From the NCBI GenBank assembly GCA_910585485.1, contig CAJUEZ010000019.1, positions 1 through 35,577 of the forward strand: 35,577 nucleotides of DNA. Direction: 5' to 3'. The stretch comes from an uncultured Clostridia bacterium. GTDB lineage: Bacteria > Bacillota > Clostridia > UBA1381. The translations under genes were made by a program, and so were the position numbers. Below the pieces are notes generated by a model. That model was given only the letters and a program-made list of their open reading frames with translations, did not search any database and was not told where the DNA came from. Shown here piece after piece: positions 9,219 through 17,678 of this stretch; within the stretch, counting starts at the first letter, position 1, and every line of letters starts with the position of its first letter.

Positions 9219-10397
9219 ATGAAAGAAATAATTCTTGCAAAATACGGTGAAATTATCTTAAAGGGCGGAAACCGACCAAGATTTGAAAGCATACTTGTAA
9301 ACAATATCAGAAACTCACTTAAAAACGTCGCAGAAACAAAGGTCAGACTCGCGCAGGCGACCGTCTATGTTGAAGTACAGGATCAAGAAAAAATGGATAT
9401 AGTCATGGAAAGACTGTCAAAAATATTTGGACTTGTAACAATCACCAGGGCGGCTGTGTGTGAAAAAGATATTGAAGACATAAAAGCTAAAGCTAAGGAA
9501 TACTTGAAAAATGACTTGACGGACGGAAAGAGGTTTAAAGTAGAGGCAAAGCGCTCAGATAAGCAGTTTCCGTATAAATCACCGCAGATATGTTTGGAAG
9601 TCGGCGGATTTTTGGACGATGAATATCCCGAGATAATAGTCGATGTGCATAATCCTGATGTGACTGTCAAGGTGGAGATAAGAGACTTTGACGCGTATGT
9701 TTACGCGGACGAAAATAAAATACAAGGTCAGGGCGGTATGCCTATCGGAACAGGTTCAAAGGCAACGCTTCTTCTGTCCGGCGGAATAGACAGTCCTGTA
9801 GCAGGACATATGATTTCAAAGCGTGGAGTTGAAATTGACGCTGTAAACTTTTTTTCGTTCCCGTATACGAGTGAGCGTGCTAAAGAAAAGGTTATAACCC
9901 TGGCGGGGATTATTGCGCGGTATACATCTAAGATAAACTTATATATAGTGCCGTTTACGGAAATACAGCTTCAAATACGCGATAAATGTCCCGAAGAGCA
10001 TATGACGCTTATCATGCGTCGCTTTATGATGCGTATAGCGGAAAAATTGGCGAGAAAACATAAGTCACACGCGCTTATTACAGGTGAAAGCGTCGGACAG
10101 GTCGCAAGCCAGACGCTTGCCGCGCTTGACGTGACAAATGCTGCTGTTGATATGCCGATATTACAGCCGCTTGTGGGAATGGATAAGATTGAAATAGTGA
10201 ATAGGGCTACAGAGATAGGCACTTTTGAAACATCTATTCTTCCTTATGAGGATTGCTGCACTGTATTTACACCAAAGCATCCTACTACAAATCCGAAACG
10301 TGAAAATATTGAGAAATCGGAGAGTAAACTTGATGTGGAAACGCTTATTGAAGCGGCTTTAGCGGGAGTTGAAATGATTGAGGTTTATCCGGATTAG
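9219..10397 (+). CDS. thiI: tRNA 4-thiouridine synthetase ThiI (no rhodanese domain)
   Basis: 392 residues. Activates uridine-8 of tRNA with ATP for sulfur insertion. Order of domains: NFLD/THUMP RNA-binding region (about 1-165), then the PP-loop ATPase with SGGIDS (187-192), and ITGESVGQVASQT. The conserved EDCCTVFTPKHPTTNP segment (Cys346, Cys347) is near the end. It stops where the E. coli protein continues into a rhodanese domain, so sulfur must come directly from the adjacent desulfurase, as shown for Bacillus ThiI. ATG 9219 directly follows the desulfurase stop, with AAGGAG about 11 bases upstream. No terminator is evident after the stop at 10395-10397. Confidence 0.95.
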   Translation: MKEIILAKYGEIILKGGNRPRFESILVNNIRNSLKNVAETKVRLAQATVYVEVQDQEKMDIVMERLSKIFGLVTITRAAVCEKDIEDIKAKAKEYLKNDLTDGKRFKVEAKRSDKQFPYKSPQICLEVGGFLDDEYPEIIVDVHNPDVTVKVEIRDFDAYVYADENKIQGQGGMPIGTGSKATLLLSGGIDSPVAGHMISKRGVEIDAVNFFSFPYTSERAKEKVITLAGIIARYTSKINLYIVPFTEIQLQIRDKCPEEHMTLIMRRFMMRIAEKLARKHKSHALITGESVGQVASQTLAALDVTNAAVDMPILQPLVGMDKIEIVNRATEIGTFETSILPYEDCCTVFTPKHPTTNPKRENIEKSESKLDVETLIEAALAGVEMIEVYPD

Positions 10398-10448
10398 AAA
10401 CCAAAGTACCATAAAACGGACTAAACTAAATAAGCGTGTGAAAAGTGC

Positions 10449-10477
10449 TTGCAAAAAATAAACATATAATATATAAT
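10449..10477 (+). promoter_or_regulatory. Sigma-A type promoter of recA
   Basis: TTGCAA (10449-10454) and TATAAT (10472-10477) are separated by 17 bases, placing the transcript start near 10484 and leaving about a 34-base leader with AAGGAG before the recA ATG. I looked for a GAAC-4-GTTC LexA operator in 10398-10517 and did not find one. Confidence 0.75.
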
Positions 10478-10517
10478 TATCGCATAAAGATTATATAAAC
10501 AAGAAGGAGAAAAAATA

Positions 10518-11639
10518 ATGGCTAAAACAGAGAAGGAAAAGCCTCAGGTTGTGAAAATGACTGATGATGAGGAAAAGAAGAAAGCTTTAAAATCGGTATT
10601 TAACGTGATTGAAAAAGAATACGGCGCGGGAAGTATAATGAAACTCGGAGATATTAATGTCGCAAATGTGGACGCTATTTCGACGGGTTCTCTGACTTTG
10701 GATATGGCGCTTGGAGTAGGCGGACTCCCAAGAGGAAGAGTTATAGAAATTTACGGACCTGAATCTTCAGGTAAGACAACCGTCGCGTTGCACGTTGTTG
10801 CTGAGGCTCAAAAGCTTGGCGGTGAAGCGGCATTTATAGATGCGGAGCATGCTTTAGATCCTGTTTACGCAAAAAAACTCGGCGTTGATATTGACAATCT
10901 TATTGTCGCTCAGCCGGACACGGGAGAACAGGCTCTTGATATTGCCGAGGCGCTTGTGCGCAGCGGCGCTCTTGATGTAATTGTTATTGACTCCGTTGCG
11001 GCGCTTGTTCCAAAGGCTGAAATAGAAGGAGAAATGGGTGATACACACGTGGGTCTGTTAGCGAGACTTATGTCGCAGGCGCTTAGAAAGTTGACTGCTA
11101 TCATTTCGCGTTCGGGAACTGTGGTTATATTTATCAATCAGCTTCGGGAAAAGGTTGGAGTTATGTACGGAAATCCTGAAACTACCCCAGGAGGACGAGC
11201 TTTAAAGTTCTTCTCATCTGTCAGACTGGATGTAAGACGAGGAGAGGTTATTAAAAACGGCACTGAACTTGTCGGAAATAAAACAAAAGTTAAAGTTGTA
11301 AAGAATAAGGTTGCGCCTCCGTTTAAAACGGCAGAATTTGATATTCTCTACGGCGAGGGAATTTCCAGAGAAGGAAATATTCTTGATTTTGCGGTTGAAA
11401 ATAATATTATCAAGAAATCCGGCGCATGGTTCAGCTACAACGGCGAAAAGATAGGACAAGGACGCGACAACGTCAGAAAGTATATGGTAGAGAATAAGGA
11501 ATTTACCGATGAAATCGACAGACAAGTGAGGGAGATTTTATCAAACGGAAAAAATGTCAGCGTGTCGGCGGATAATTCAGAATCGGACAAGGAAAACGAA
11601 TCTGAAAAAACAGAAAATCAACCTACGGCTGAAGAATAA
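10518..11639 (+). CDS. recA: Recombinase A
   Basis: 373 residues. Forms ATP-dependent filaments on single-stranded DNA for strand exchange and LexA cleavage. The ATPase core has the Walker A motif GPESSGKT (80-87), FIDAEHALD, VIDSVAALVPKAEIEGE, the L2 region INQLREKVGVMYGNPETTPGG and KVVKNKVAPPF. The C-terminus is the usual acidic, low-complexity tail (SESDKENESEKTE). The N-terminus is longer than in E. coli, with a charged leader before the first helix. AAGGAG lies about 10 bases before the ATG. No recX follows; the next 185 bases are intergenic. Confidence 0.98.
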   Translation: MAKTEKEKPQVVKMTDDEEKKKALKSVFNVIEKEYGAGSIMKLGDINVANVDAISTGSLTLDMALGVGGLPRGRVIEIYGPESSGKTTVALHVVAEAQKLGGEAAFIDAEHALDPVYAKKLGVDIDNLIVAQPDTGEQALDIAEALVRSGALDVIVIDSVAALVPKAEIEGEMGDTHVGLLARLMSQALRKLTAIISRSGTVVIFINQLREKVGVMYGNPETTPGGRALKFFSSVRLDVRRGEVIKNGTELVGNKTKVKVVKNKVAPPFKTAEFDILYGEGISREGNILDFAVENNIIKKSGAWFSYNGEKIGQGRDNVRKYMVENKEFTDEIDRQVREILSNGKNVSVSADNSESDKENESEKTENQPTAEE

Positions 11640-11691
11640 AAACTGCGAATGTATAAATAAACAAAAAAAGGGCTCAAAGGATATATAGATA

Positions 11692-11705
11692 AGTTAATAT
11701 TAACT
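11692..11705. promoter_or_regulatory. Perfect 14-bp palindrome upstream of the HPr-family gene
   Basis: AGTTAATATTAACT reads the same on both strands and lies about 30 bases before the TTGACT of the HPr promoter region. The position would suit an operator or activator site. Its AT-only core (except the outer G/C) means chance cannot be excluded, and no protein is assigned. Confidence 0.35.
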
Positions 11706-11733
11706 AAAAATTATTACAAAATAGTAAAAAAGA

Positions 11734-11773
11734 TTGACTTGCAGCAAAATTTTTAGTATTCTTATTGTATAAT
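11734..11773 (+). promoter_or_regulatory. Promoter region of the HPr-family gene
   Basis: A TTGACT (11734-11739) is followed at 17 bases by TATTCT (11757-11762), and the overlapping TTGCAG (11739-11744) is followed at 18 bases by TATTGT (11763-11768). A perfect TATAAT also sits at 11768-11773 but has no good -35 at 17 bases. A promoter here is likely because the gene stands alone after recA; which hexamers are used is uncertain. Confidence 0.55.
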
Positions 11774-11824
11774 ATATTTCAAAATAGAATTAAAGATGTA
11801 AAATAAAGACAGGGGGCACAATTC

Positions 11825-12088
11825 ATGGTTTCAAGTGAAGTGGTAGTTCAAAATTCAGTAGGTCTTCATGCAAGACCGGCAACTTTTTTCATTCAAAGAG
11901 CTAACGAGTTTAAGTCAAGCATTTGGGTTGAAAAGGATGAGAGACGCGTAAACGCGAAGAGTCTTTTGGGCGTTTTATCGCTGGGTATTGTTAAGGGAAC
12001 ACAAATATCAATAATCGCAGATGGAAGCGATGAGGAAGAAGCGGTAAAAACTTTAGTTGATCTTATTGACTCCAATTTTTCTGAATAA
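11825..12088 (+). CDS. ptsH: HPr-family phosphocarrier protein
   Basis: 87 residues, the normal HPr length. Two regulatory sites are intact: the phosphorylatable His15 in GLHARPA and Ser46 in NAKSLLGVLSLGI, the residue used by HPr kinase in Firmicutes. Keeping His15 argues against a Crh-type paralogue. HPr carries phosphate from enzyme I to sugar transporters and, as Ser-P, acts with CcpA in carbon repression. No ptsI or hprK is adjacent, so whether this is the main HPr or a second copy cannot be decided. ATG 11825 has GGGGG about 8 bases upstream. It is a single-gene unit with its own promoter region and a strong terminator. Confidence 0.88.
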   Translation: MVSSEVVVQNSVGLHARPATFFIQRANEFKSSIWVEKDERRVNAKSLLGVLSLGIVKGTQISIIADGSDEEEAVKTLVDLIDSNFSE

Positions 12089-12104
12089 TTTTTAATATGC
12101 TATT

Positions 12105-12143
12105 AAAAAATAACTCTGCATTACATATGTAGGGTTATTTTTT
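12105..12143 (+). terminator. Rho-independent terminator after the HPr-family gene
   Basis: The left arm AAAAAATAACTCTGCAT (12105-12121) pairs with ATGTAGGGTTATTTTTT (12127-12143) around a 5-base loop, a 17-pair stem with two G-U pairs, ending in six T. The A-run on the left makes it potentially bidirectional. It lies between the HPr gene and uvrC. Confidence 0.85.
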
Positions 12144-12172
12144 GACTTGATATATAAAAAGGAGGTGACAGT

Positions 12173-14035
12173 ATGTTTGATCTTGAGCAGGAACTAAAAA
12201 ATCTGCCTGATAATCCGGGTGTATATATAATGCACAATAGTGATGGAGATATAATATACGTCGGCAAAGCAAAGGTTTTAAAGAATCGTGTGCGGCAATA
12301 TTTTCAAAAAAACTCCAATCACACCCCCAAAGTGTTGGCGATGGTATCAAATATTGCTTATTTTGAATATATTGTCACCGATTCTGAGACCGAGGCTCTC
12401 GCGCTTGAATGTACTCTTATAAAGAAGCATCGTCCCAAATATAATATTCTTCTAAAAGATGATAAACACTATCCATATATAAAAGTTACTACAAACGAGC
12501 CTTATCCTAAAATTCTGAAAGTAAGAAAGCTGCAAAAAGACGGTGCAAAATATTATGGTCCGTATGTATCGGGATTGACGTTGAAAAATACAATGGAACT
12601 TGTTCAAAAGCTATTTAAACCTCCGACATGTCATAGAAGATTCCCGGAGGATATACGAAAAGGCAGACCATGTTTGAATTATCATATAAATAATTGTTTT
12701 GCGCCCTGCACAGGCAAAGTGACCAAGGAGGAATACCGTCAGGTATATTTCAATATCTGCCGTTTTTTAGACGGAAATCACAAGGAACTTGTGGCATTAC
12801 TAAAGCGCGATATGATGGAAGCGTCGGAAAACAGGTGTTATGAAAAAGCGGCTGACTTGCGTGACAAAATCCGCGCAATACAAGATATTGAGGAGAGGCA
12901 GAAGGTTATAAATACTGAAAAACAGGATAACAGAGACGTTATAGCGCTCGCACGCGAAGAAAACGTTGCCTTTTGCGAGGTGTTTTTTATTAGAAACGGT
13001 AAAGTAATCGGACGTGAGAACTATAAAATAGACAATACAAATCACAGCAGCGACAGCGAGATTCTGACTGATTTTGTAAAACAGTTTTATCAAAGCAGCG
13101 AATATATTCCCGAGGAAATACTTACTCAATACGAGATTGAGGACTGTGATGCAATAACGGAGTGGCTAAGAGGCATTAAAAAGAAAAAAGTTGTTATTTT
13201 ATCTCCAAAACGCGGAGAAAAACGTCATATGGTTGACATGGTAAAAAAGAATGCCGATATTGCTTTGGGAAATTACAAAATAAAGGTTATGAAGGAGAGA
13301 GAAAAGAATACTCTTCTTGATACCATGCAGGAAATGCTTGGTCTTGAAAAAAGTCCCCAGCGTATTGAGGCGTATGATATTTCCAATATTCAGGGAGCTG
13401 ATAATGTCGGAGCTATGGTTGTTTTTGAGAATGGCAAAAAAGCGAAACGAAAATATCGTCTGTTTAAGATTAAATCATTTGAAGGCGCTGATGACTATTC
13501 CGCTATGAGAGAAGTTATTTACAGACGTTTCCGTCACGCTCTTGAGGAGGAAGAGCAGGTAAAGCGCGGTGAAATATTGCGAAGAAACGCTAAATTTCTG
13601 CCATTACCAGACCTTATACTCCTTGACGGAGGAAAAGGGCATTTAGCTGTGATAACGGAACTTTTGGAAATGATAGATGCTGACGTGCCGACTTTCGGAA
13701 TGGTAAAGGACGACCGACACAGAACGCGGGCGCTTGTGTCAGAAAAAGGCGAAATCGGAATTAGTCCCACAAGTCCCGTGTTTAAGCTTATAACGCATAT
13801 ACAGGATGAGGTTCATAACGCGGCTATAACGTATCACAGAAAGCTGCATGGGAAAATAGAATCCGAACTTGATAAAATTAACGGAATTGGAGAAAAAAGA
13901 CGAAAAGCACTATTGACTACTTTCAAAACTGTTGATAAAATAAAAGAAGCGACACTGGAAGAACTTATGAACGTGAAAGAGATGGACAGAAAGTCGGCGG
14001 AAAGTGTGTATGATTATTTTCGGAGGAGCAATTAA
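12173..14035 (+). CDS. uvrC: Excinuclease ABC subunit C
   Basis: 620 residues, full length. Makes both incisions in nucleotide excision repair within the UvrABC complex. Domains in order: GIY-YIG nuclease (about 12-92; NPGVYIMHN...IIYVGKAKVLKNRV) for the 3' cut, a Cys-containing segment, the UVR motif that binds UvrB (about 203-238, YEKAADLRDKIRAI), the RNase H-like 5' nuclease (about 380-535; YDISNIQGADNVGAMVVF and LILLDGGKGHL), and C-terminal helix-hairpin-helix repeats (NGIGEKRRKALL). The Shine-Dalgarno GGAGGTGA (12161-12168) is excellent. I see no sigma-A promoter between the preceding terminator and this start. The stop overlaps pgeF by one base. Confidence 0.96.
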   Translation: MFDLEQELKNLPDNPGVYIMHNSDGDIIYVGKAKVLKNRVRQYFQKNSNHTPKVLAMVSNIAYFEYIVTDSETEALALECTLIKKHRPKYNILLKDDKHYPYIKVTTNEPYPKILKVRKLQKDGAKYYGPYVSGLTLKNTMELVQKLFKPPTCHRRFPEDIRKGRPCLNYHINNCFAPCTGKVTKEEYRQVYFNICRFLDGNHKELVALLKRDMMEASENRCYEKAADLRDKIRAIQDIEERQKVINTEKQDNRDVIALAREENVAFCEVFFIRNGKVIGRENYKIDNTNHSSDSEILTDFVKQFYQSSEYIPEEILTQYEIEDCDAITEWLRGIKKKKVVILSPKRGEKRHMVDMVKKNADIALGNYKIKVMKEREKNTLLDTMQEMLGLEKSPQRIEAYDISNIQGADNVGAMVVFENGKKAKRKYRLFKIKSFEGADDYSAMREVIYRRFRHALEEEEQVKRGEILRRNAKFLPLPDLILLDGGKGHLAVITELLEMIDADVPTFGMVKDDRHRTRALVSEKGEIGISPTSPVFKLITHIQDEVHNAAITYHRKLHGKIESELDKINGIGEKRRKALLTTFKTVDKIKEATLEELMNVKEMDRKSAESVYDYFRRSN

Positions 14036-14835
14036 TGTTTAAGCTGAACAGAAAAAACGGTGTTTCGTTTTATACTATAACCTCTTTTGAAGAAACAGGG
14101 CTTGTAAAGCATGGTTTTTCCACGAGAGAAGGCGGAATAAGCGAAGGCTGTTATTCATCTATGAATCTCAGATTTCACTGTGATGATAAGCGGGAAAATG
14201 TTCTTGAGAATTACCGTATAATATCTAATGCGCTTGGTATGGATTATAGGAAACTTGTTTTGTCAAAGCAAGTGCATGAGGACGTTATTCATACTGTCAG
14301 CGAGGAAGATATTGGTAACGGAATTATATACGAGAACAAATTTGAAAGCGTTGACGCGCTCATTACTGATAAAAAGGGAATTCCGCTTGTAACGCTGTTT
14401 GCGGATTGTGTTCCCCTGTATTTTCTTGACAGGAGACTCGGAGTGGCGGCGCTTGCTCATTCGGGATGGAAAGGGACAGTAAAACGGATAGGTCAGAAAA
14501 CAGTTCAGAAGATGAAAAGTGATTATAACAGCAGAGCGGAAGATATTCTTGCCGCTATAGGGCCTTCTATTCAGGAATGTCATTTTGAAGTGGGAGACGA
14601 CGTGGCAGAAATATTTATTAAAGAATTTGGAAGCGAGACGGCTGTCAGCTATGGAGATAAGTATCATGTGAACATGCAAAAGGCGATAGTGAAACAACTT
14701 CTTGAATGCGGAATACCGCCTGAAAATATTGATAACAGTGGAATATGTACTTACTGCAATTCTGATTTGCTGTTTTCACACAGAAAAACAAACGGAAAAC
14801 GCGGGAATTTAGGAGCGTTTATTGAATTGATATAG
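14035..14835 (+). CDS. pgeF: Peptidoglycan editing factor PgeF (YfiH/YlmD, laccase-domain family)
   Basis: 266 residues. The family has a copper- or zinc-binding laccase-like fold and is reported to act as a purine nucleoside hydrolase/deaminase and to correct peptidoglycan precursor errors in E. coli. The metal-site motifs are LSKQVHEDV, LFADCVPLYF, LAHSGWKGTVKRI and GPSIQECHFEVGDDV. The C-terminal signature CTYC-x5-FSHRKTNGKRGNLGAFIEL is complete. The start overlaps uvrC by one base. In many Firmicutes it lies near cell-division genes; here it is grouped with uvrC. Confidence 0.9.
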   Translation: MFKLNRKNGVSFYTITSFEETGLVKHGFSTREGGISEGCYSSMNLRFHCDDKRENVLENYRIISNALGMDYRKLVLSKQVHEDVIHTVSEEDIGNGIIYENKFESVDALITDKKGIPLVTLFADCVPLYFLDRRLGVAALAHSGWKGTVKRIGQKTVQKMKSDYNSRAEDILAAIGPSIQECHFEVGDDVAEIFIKEFGSETAVSYGDKYHVNMQKAIVKQLLECGIPPENIDNSGICTYCNSDLLFSHRKTNGKRGNLGAFIELI

Positions 14836-14849
14836 ATTTGGAGAAAAAA

Positions 14850-16439
14850 ATGAAGAGGATAAGAAGGTTAATGATAATTACTTTGTCGTTGTGCCTGACG
14901 TTTTCTGTGTCAGGCTGCGGCATTTTAGATAAGATGAACGATATGCTGGCGGGAGAAGCCGGTATAACAAGCGACAGCGCGAACGGAGCGGAGATTTCAA
15001 ACAGTATAAGTGTGGGCATAATGGATTTTGACACATTCAACCCTTTGCTTACAAAATCAGAAACAGTGAAGGAATGTATGCAATTTGTTTATGAACCGTT
15101 GTTTGAACTTGACAAGTCGCTGAGACCCGTGCCTGTTCTGGCTGAAAACTATTCAGTTTCAGCAGACGGACGTACTGTTGATATAAACTTAAAAAGCGAT
15201 ATACTGTGGCAGGATGGGAGCAATTTTACCGCGTATGACGCGGCTTATACGATGAAAAATATACGCGCCGGTATTACGGAATATACCGATGCGCTATCGA
15301 ATGTATCTGATTATATGGCTACAGGAGATTACTCTCTCAGAATATCGTTGAAATACGCTGTTCCTGATTTTGTTTCGCTTTTGACTTTCCCTATTGTGAA
15401 ATATCAATCAGATATGCAAATGAACGCTAATTATATACCTATGGGCACAGGCGCTTTCAGATATGAATCACAGCTGAGCACAGGGAAATTGTCTTTTGCC
15501 GCGTTTGATAATTTTCACGGCGGCAGAGCCGTTATAGACAATATATATGTGTATACGGTTCCCGATTTACAGAAGTATGAGTCGATGTTTGAGGCTAATG
15601 AAATTGATATAATAACAGGTGAAACTGTGGATTTATCTGAGTATACTCCTCGCGGAAGTTCAAGGAGCAACGAGTATGTCACAAATAAAATGACTTTTGT
15701 GGGATATAACTGTCAGGACGAACTTTTAATAGGCAAAGAAACGAGAATAGGACTTGCAAACCTTATTGATAAGGATTCCATAGTGAACTCGACAATCTAT
15801 TCGCACGGAGTAGCTTGTGATATCCCGATAAATCCTTCATCGCTTTATTATTATGATACAAATTCAAAATTCAAAAAAGACGAGATTCTTGCTTTGGAAC
15901 ATTTTGGAAATGACGGCTGGGGAATAGACAGAGAAGGCAAATACGTAAGATTGGTGAATGGAGAAAGACAGGTTTTGGGGTTTGAGATTCTGACGAACAG
16001 TGACAGTGCTGAGAAGGTAAGCATTGCGAATAAAATATCAACAAGTCTGACTGATTTTGGTATTCCGTCAACAGTTACGGCGCTTCCGTATGACCAATAT
16101 ATGGCAAAAATTAATGCCTCTGACTATGATATAATGATTGGTGAGACTGAAATTGCACCAAATCTTGAATTAACATCCCTTGTGTCATCTTCCGGCAATT
16201 ATTTTTCGTATTATAACCCGAACCTTGATACTTTGATAGGTCAGATGGGTATGACGAGTGACGAAGAGCAGATGAAAGATTTATTCAAACAGTATGGAGA
16301 TATGATTTTGAAGGATATGCCTTTTAGCGTGCTGTTTTTCCGAAAAGGAAATGTAATTTCAGGCTCAAAAATCAAGAGTGAAGTTATTCCGTCAATAGAA
16401 AGACTTTACCGCGGTGCGGAAAAATGGAGCGTGAAGTGA
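14850..16439 (+). CDS. Lipoprotein solute-binding protein of the SBP_bac_5 (oligopeptide/nickel) family
   Basis: 529 residues. A lipoprotein signal peptide is clear: basic MKRIRR, hydrophobic core, and lipobox VSGC with Cys23 as the lipidated residue. The mature part has the family pattern MQFVYEPLFELD, PVLAENYSVSADGRTVDINLKSDILWQDG and AYDAAYTMKNI, typical of extracellular binding proteins of DppA/OppA-type ABC importers. No permease or ATPase gene is nearby, so it is an orphan whose ligand cannot be inferred. Start: a TTG at 14838 is in frame, but ATG 14850 has GGAG 6 bases upstream and opens the signal peptide. Its stop overlaps the next ATG by one base (TGATG). Confidence 0.88.
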   Translation: MKRIRRLMIITLSLCLTFSVSGCGILDKMNDMLAGEAGITSDSANGAEISNSISVGIMDFDTFNPLLTKSETVKECMQFVYEPLFELDKSLRPVPVLAENYSVSADGRTVDINLKSDILWQDGSNFTAYDAAYTMKNIRAGITEYTDALSNVSDYMATGDYSLRISLKYAVPDFVSLLTFPIVKYQSDMQMNANYIPMGTGAFRYESQLSTGKLSFAAFDNFHGGRAVIDNIYVYTVPDLQKYESMFEANEIDIITGETVDLSEYTPRGSSRSNEYVTNKMTFVGYNCQDELLIGKETRIGLANLIDKDSIVNSTIYSHGVACDIPINPSSLYYYDTNSKFKKDEILALEHFGNDGWGIDREGKYVRLVNGERQVLGFEILTNSDSAEKVSIANKISTSLTDFGIPSTVTALPYDQYMAKINASDYDIMIGETEIAPNLELTSLVSSSGNYFSYYNPNLDTLIGQMGMTSDEEQMKDLFKQYGDMILKDMPFSVLFFRKGNVISGSKIKSEVIPSIERLYRGAEKWSVK

Positions 16440-17671
16440 TGGTGGTTATAGTTATCGGCGCGGGAGCGGCAGGTCTTATTGCTGCGGGAAGAGCCGCGGA
16501 AAAGGCAGAAAAAGTTATTTTGATTGAAAAGAATAATATTGTAGGCAAAAAACTGCTTATAACAGGTAAGGGAAGATGCAACATTACAAATTCCGCCGAA
16601 ACGGAGGACATGATAACGCAGTATCCGAGAAATGCGAAATTTCTCTATTCGGCTCTTTACACTTTCTCAAATTATGATATAATACAACTTGTGGAAGAGC
16701 ATGGAGTAAAAACAAAGGTGGAGCGCGGAGGACGAGTATTCCCTGTGAGCGACAAGGCAAAAGATGTTGTAAATGCCCTAAAACGCTATGCTCTTAGAAG
16801 TAATGTAACGCTAAAACATGCAACGGTAAAATCACTTATAATAGAAAACGGAACTATTAAAGGTGTAAAAACGGAGCATGAGGATATATTTGCCGACAGA
16901 GCGATAGTATGCACAGGAGGCAAATCCTATCCTTTGACCGGCTCTACGGGCGACGGATACAAATTTGCAAGGCAGGCGGGTCACACAATAATTGAGCCGA
17001 AAGCCTCGCTCATCCCTGTGCTGACGGAAGAAAAATGGGTTAGAGAACTTATGGGACTTTCGTTGAAGAATATAAAAATTACCGCTTATAATAATAAAAA
17101 TAAAAAAGTGTACTCAGATTTCGGAGAAATGGTGTTTACGCATTTTGGAATTTCCGGACCTGTAGTGTTGTCCATGTCGGCTTATCTGAAAAATATAGGT
17201 AATGAGAAATATAGGATTGAAATAGATTTAAAGAGCGCGCTGTCTATGGAGCAGCTTCAGGCAAGAATCTTGCGGGATTTTGAAAAGTATAATAAAAAGC
17301 ATCTTATAAATGCTATGGATGATTTGCTCCCAAAGGCTCTTATCCCTGTCGTAATCTCACTTGCGGGAATAGAACCGCATAAGGCGGTAAATGAGATAAC
17401 GCGCGAGGAAAGAGGAGCTATTGCGGAAGCGTTAAAACATTTTTCGCTTACAGCTGTCGGAGTGAGACCCGTGGAGGAAGCGATTGTAACTTCCGGAGGA
17501 GTTAAAGTCAGTGAAATAAATCCTTCGACGATGGAGTCAAAACTCGTAAACGGACTGTACTTCGCCGGCGAGGTTATAGATGTTGACGGCTATACCGGCG
17601 GTTATAATTTACAGGCGGCATTTTCTACAGGATACTTGGCAGGTGAGAACGCGTCTGATATGGAGGAATAA
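16439..17671 (+). CDS. NAD(P)/FAD-dependent oxidoreductase, BaiN/YhiN (HI0933) family
   Basis: 410 residues. The FAD-binding Rossmann motif GAGAAGLIAAGRA is at the N-terminus, followed by KKLLITGKGRCNITN, a signature of this family. The C-terminal part has GGVKVSEINPSTMESKLVNGLYFAGEVIDVDGYTGGYNLQAAFSTG, which binds the flavin. Members are widespread; one homologue (BaiN) reduces bile acid intermediates, but most have no assigned substrate and I assign none here. Start: ATG 16424 opens the same frame, but GGAG (16426-16429) is 9 bases before ATG 16439, which overlaps the preceding stop as TGATG. It is in the uvrC-ispH run. Confidence 0.88.
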   Translation: MVVIVIGAGAAGLIAAGRAAEKAEKVILIEKNNIVGKKLLITGKGRCNITNSAETEDMITQYPRNAKFLYSALYTFSNYDIIQLVEEHGVKTKVERGGRVFPVSDKAKDVVNALKRYALRSNVTLKHATVKSLIIENGTIKGVKTEHEDIFADRAIVCTGGKSYPLTGSTGDGYKFARQAGHTIIEPKASLIPVLTEEKWVRELMGLSLKNIKITAYNNKNKKVYSDFGEMVFTHFGISGPVVLSMSAYLKNIGNEKYRIEIDLKSALSMEQLQARILRDFEKYNKKHLINAMDDLLPKALIPVVISLAGIEPHKAVNEITREERGAIAEALKHFSLTAVGVRPVEEAIVTSGGVKVSEINPSTMESKLVNGLYFAGEVIDVDGYTGGYNLQAAFSTGYLAGENASDMEE

Positions 17672-17678
17672 AGGAAAA

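Noticed and set aside
12142..12156. TTGACT plus TATATA as a uvrC promoter
   Set aside because: The hexamers are only 3 bases apart, and a start from TATATA would fall inside the Shine-Dalgarno.
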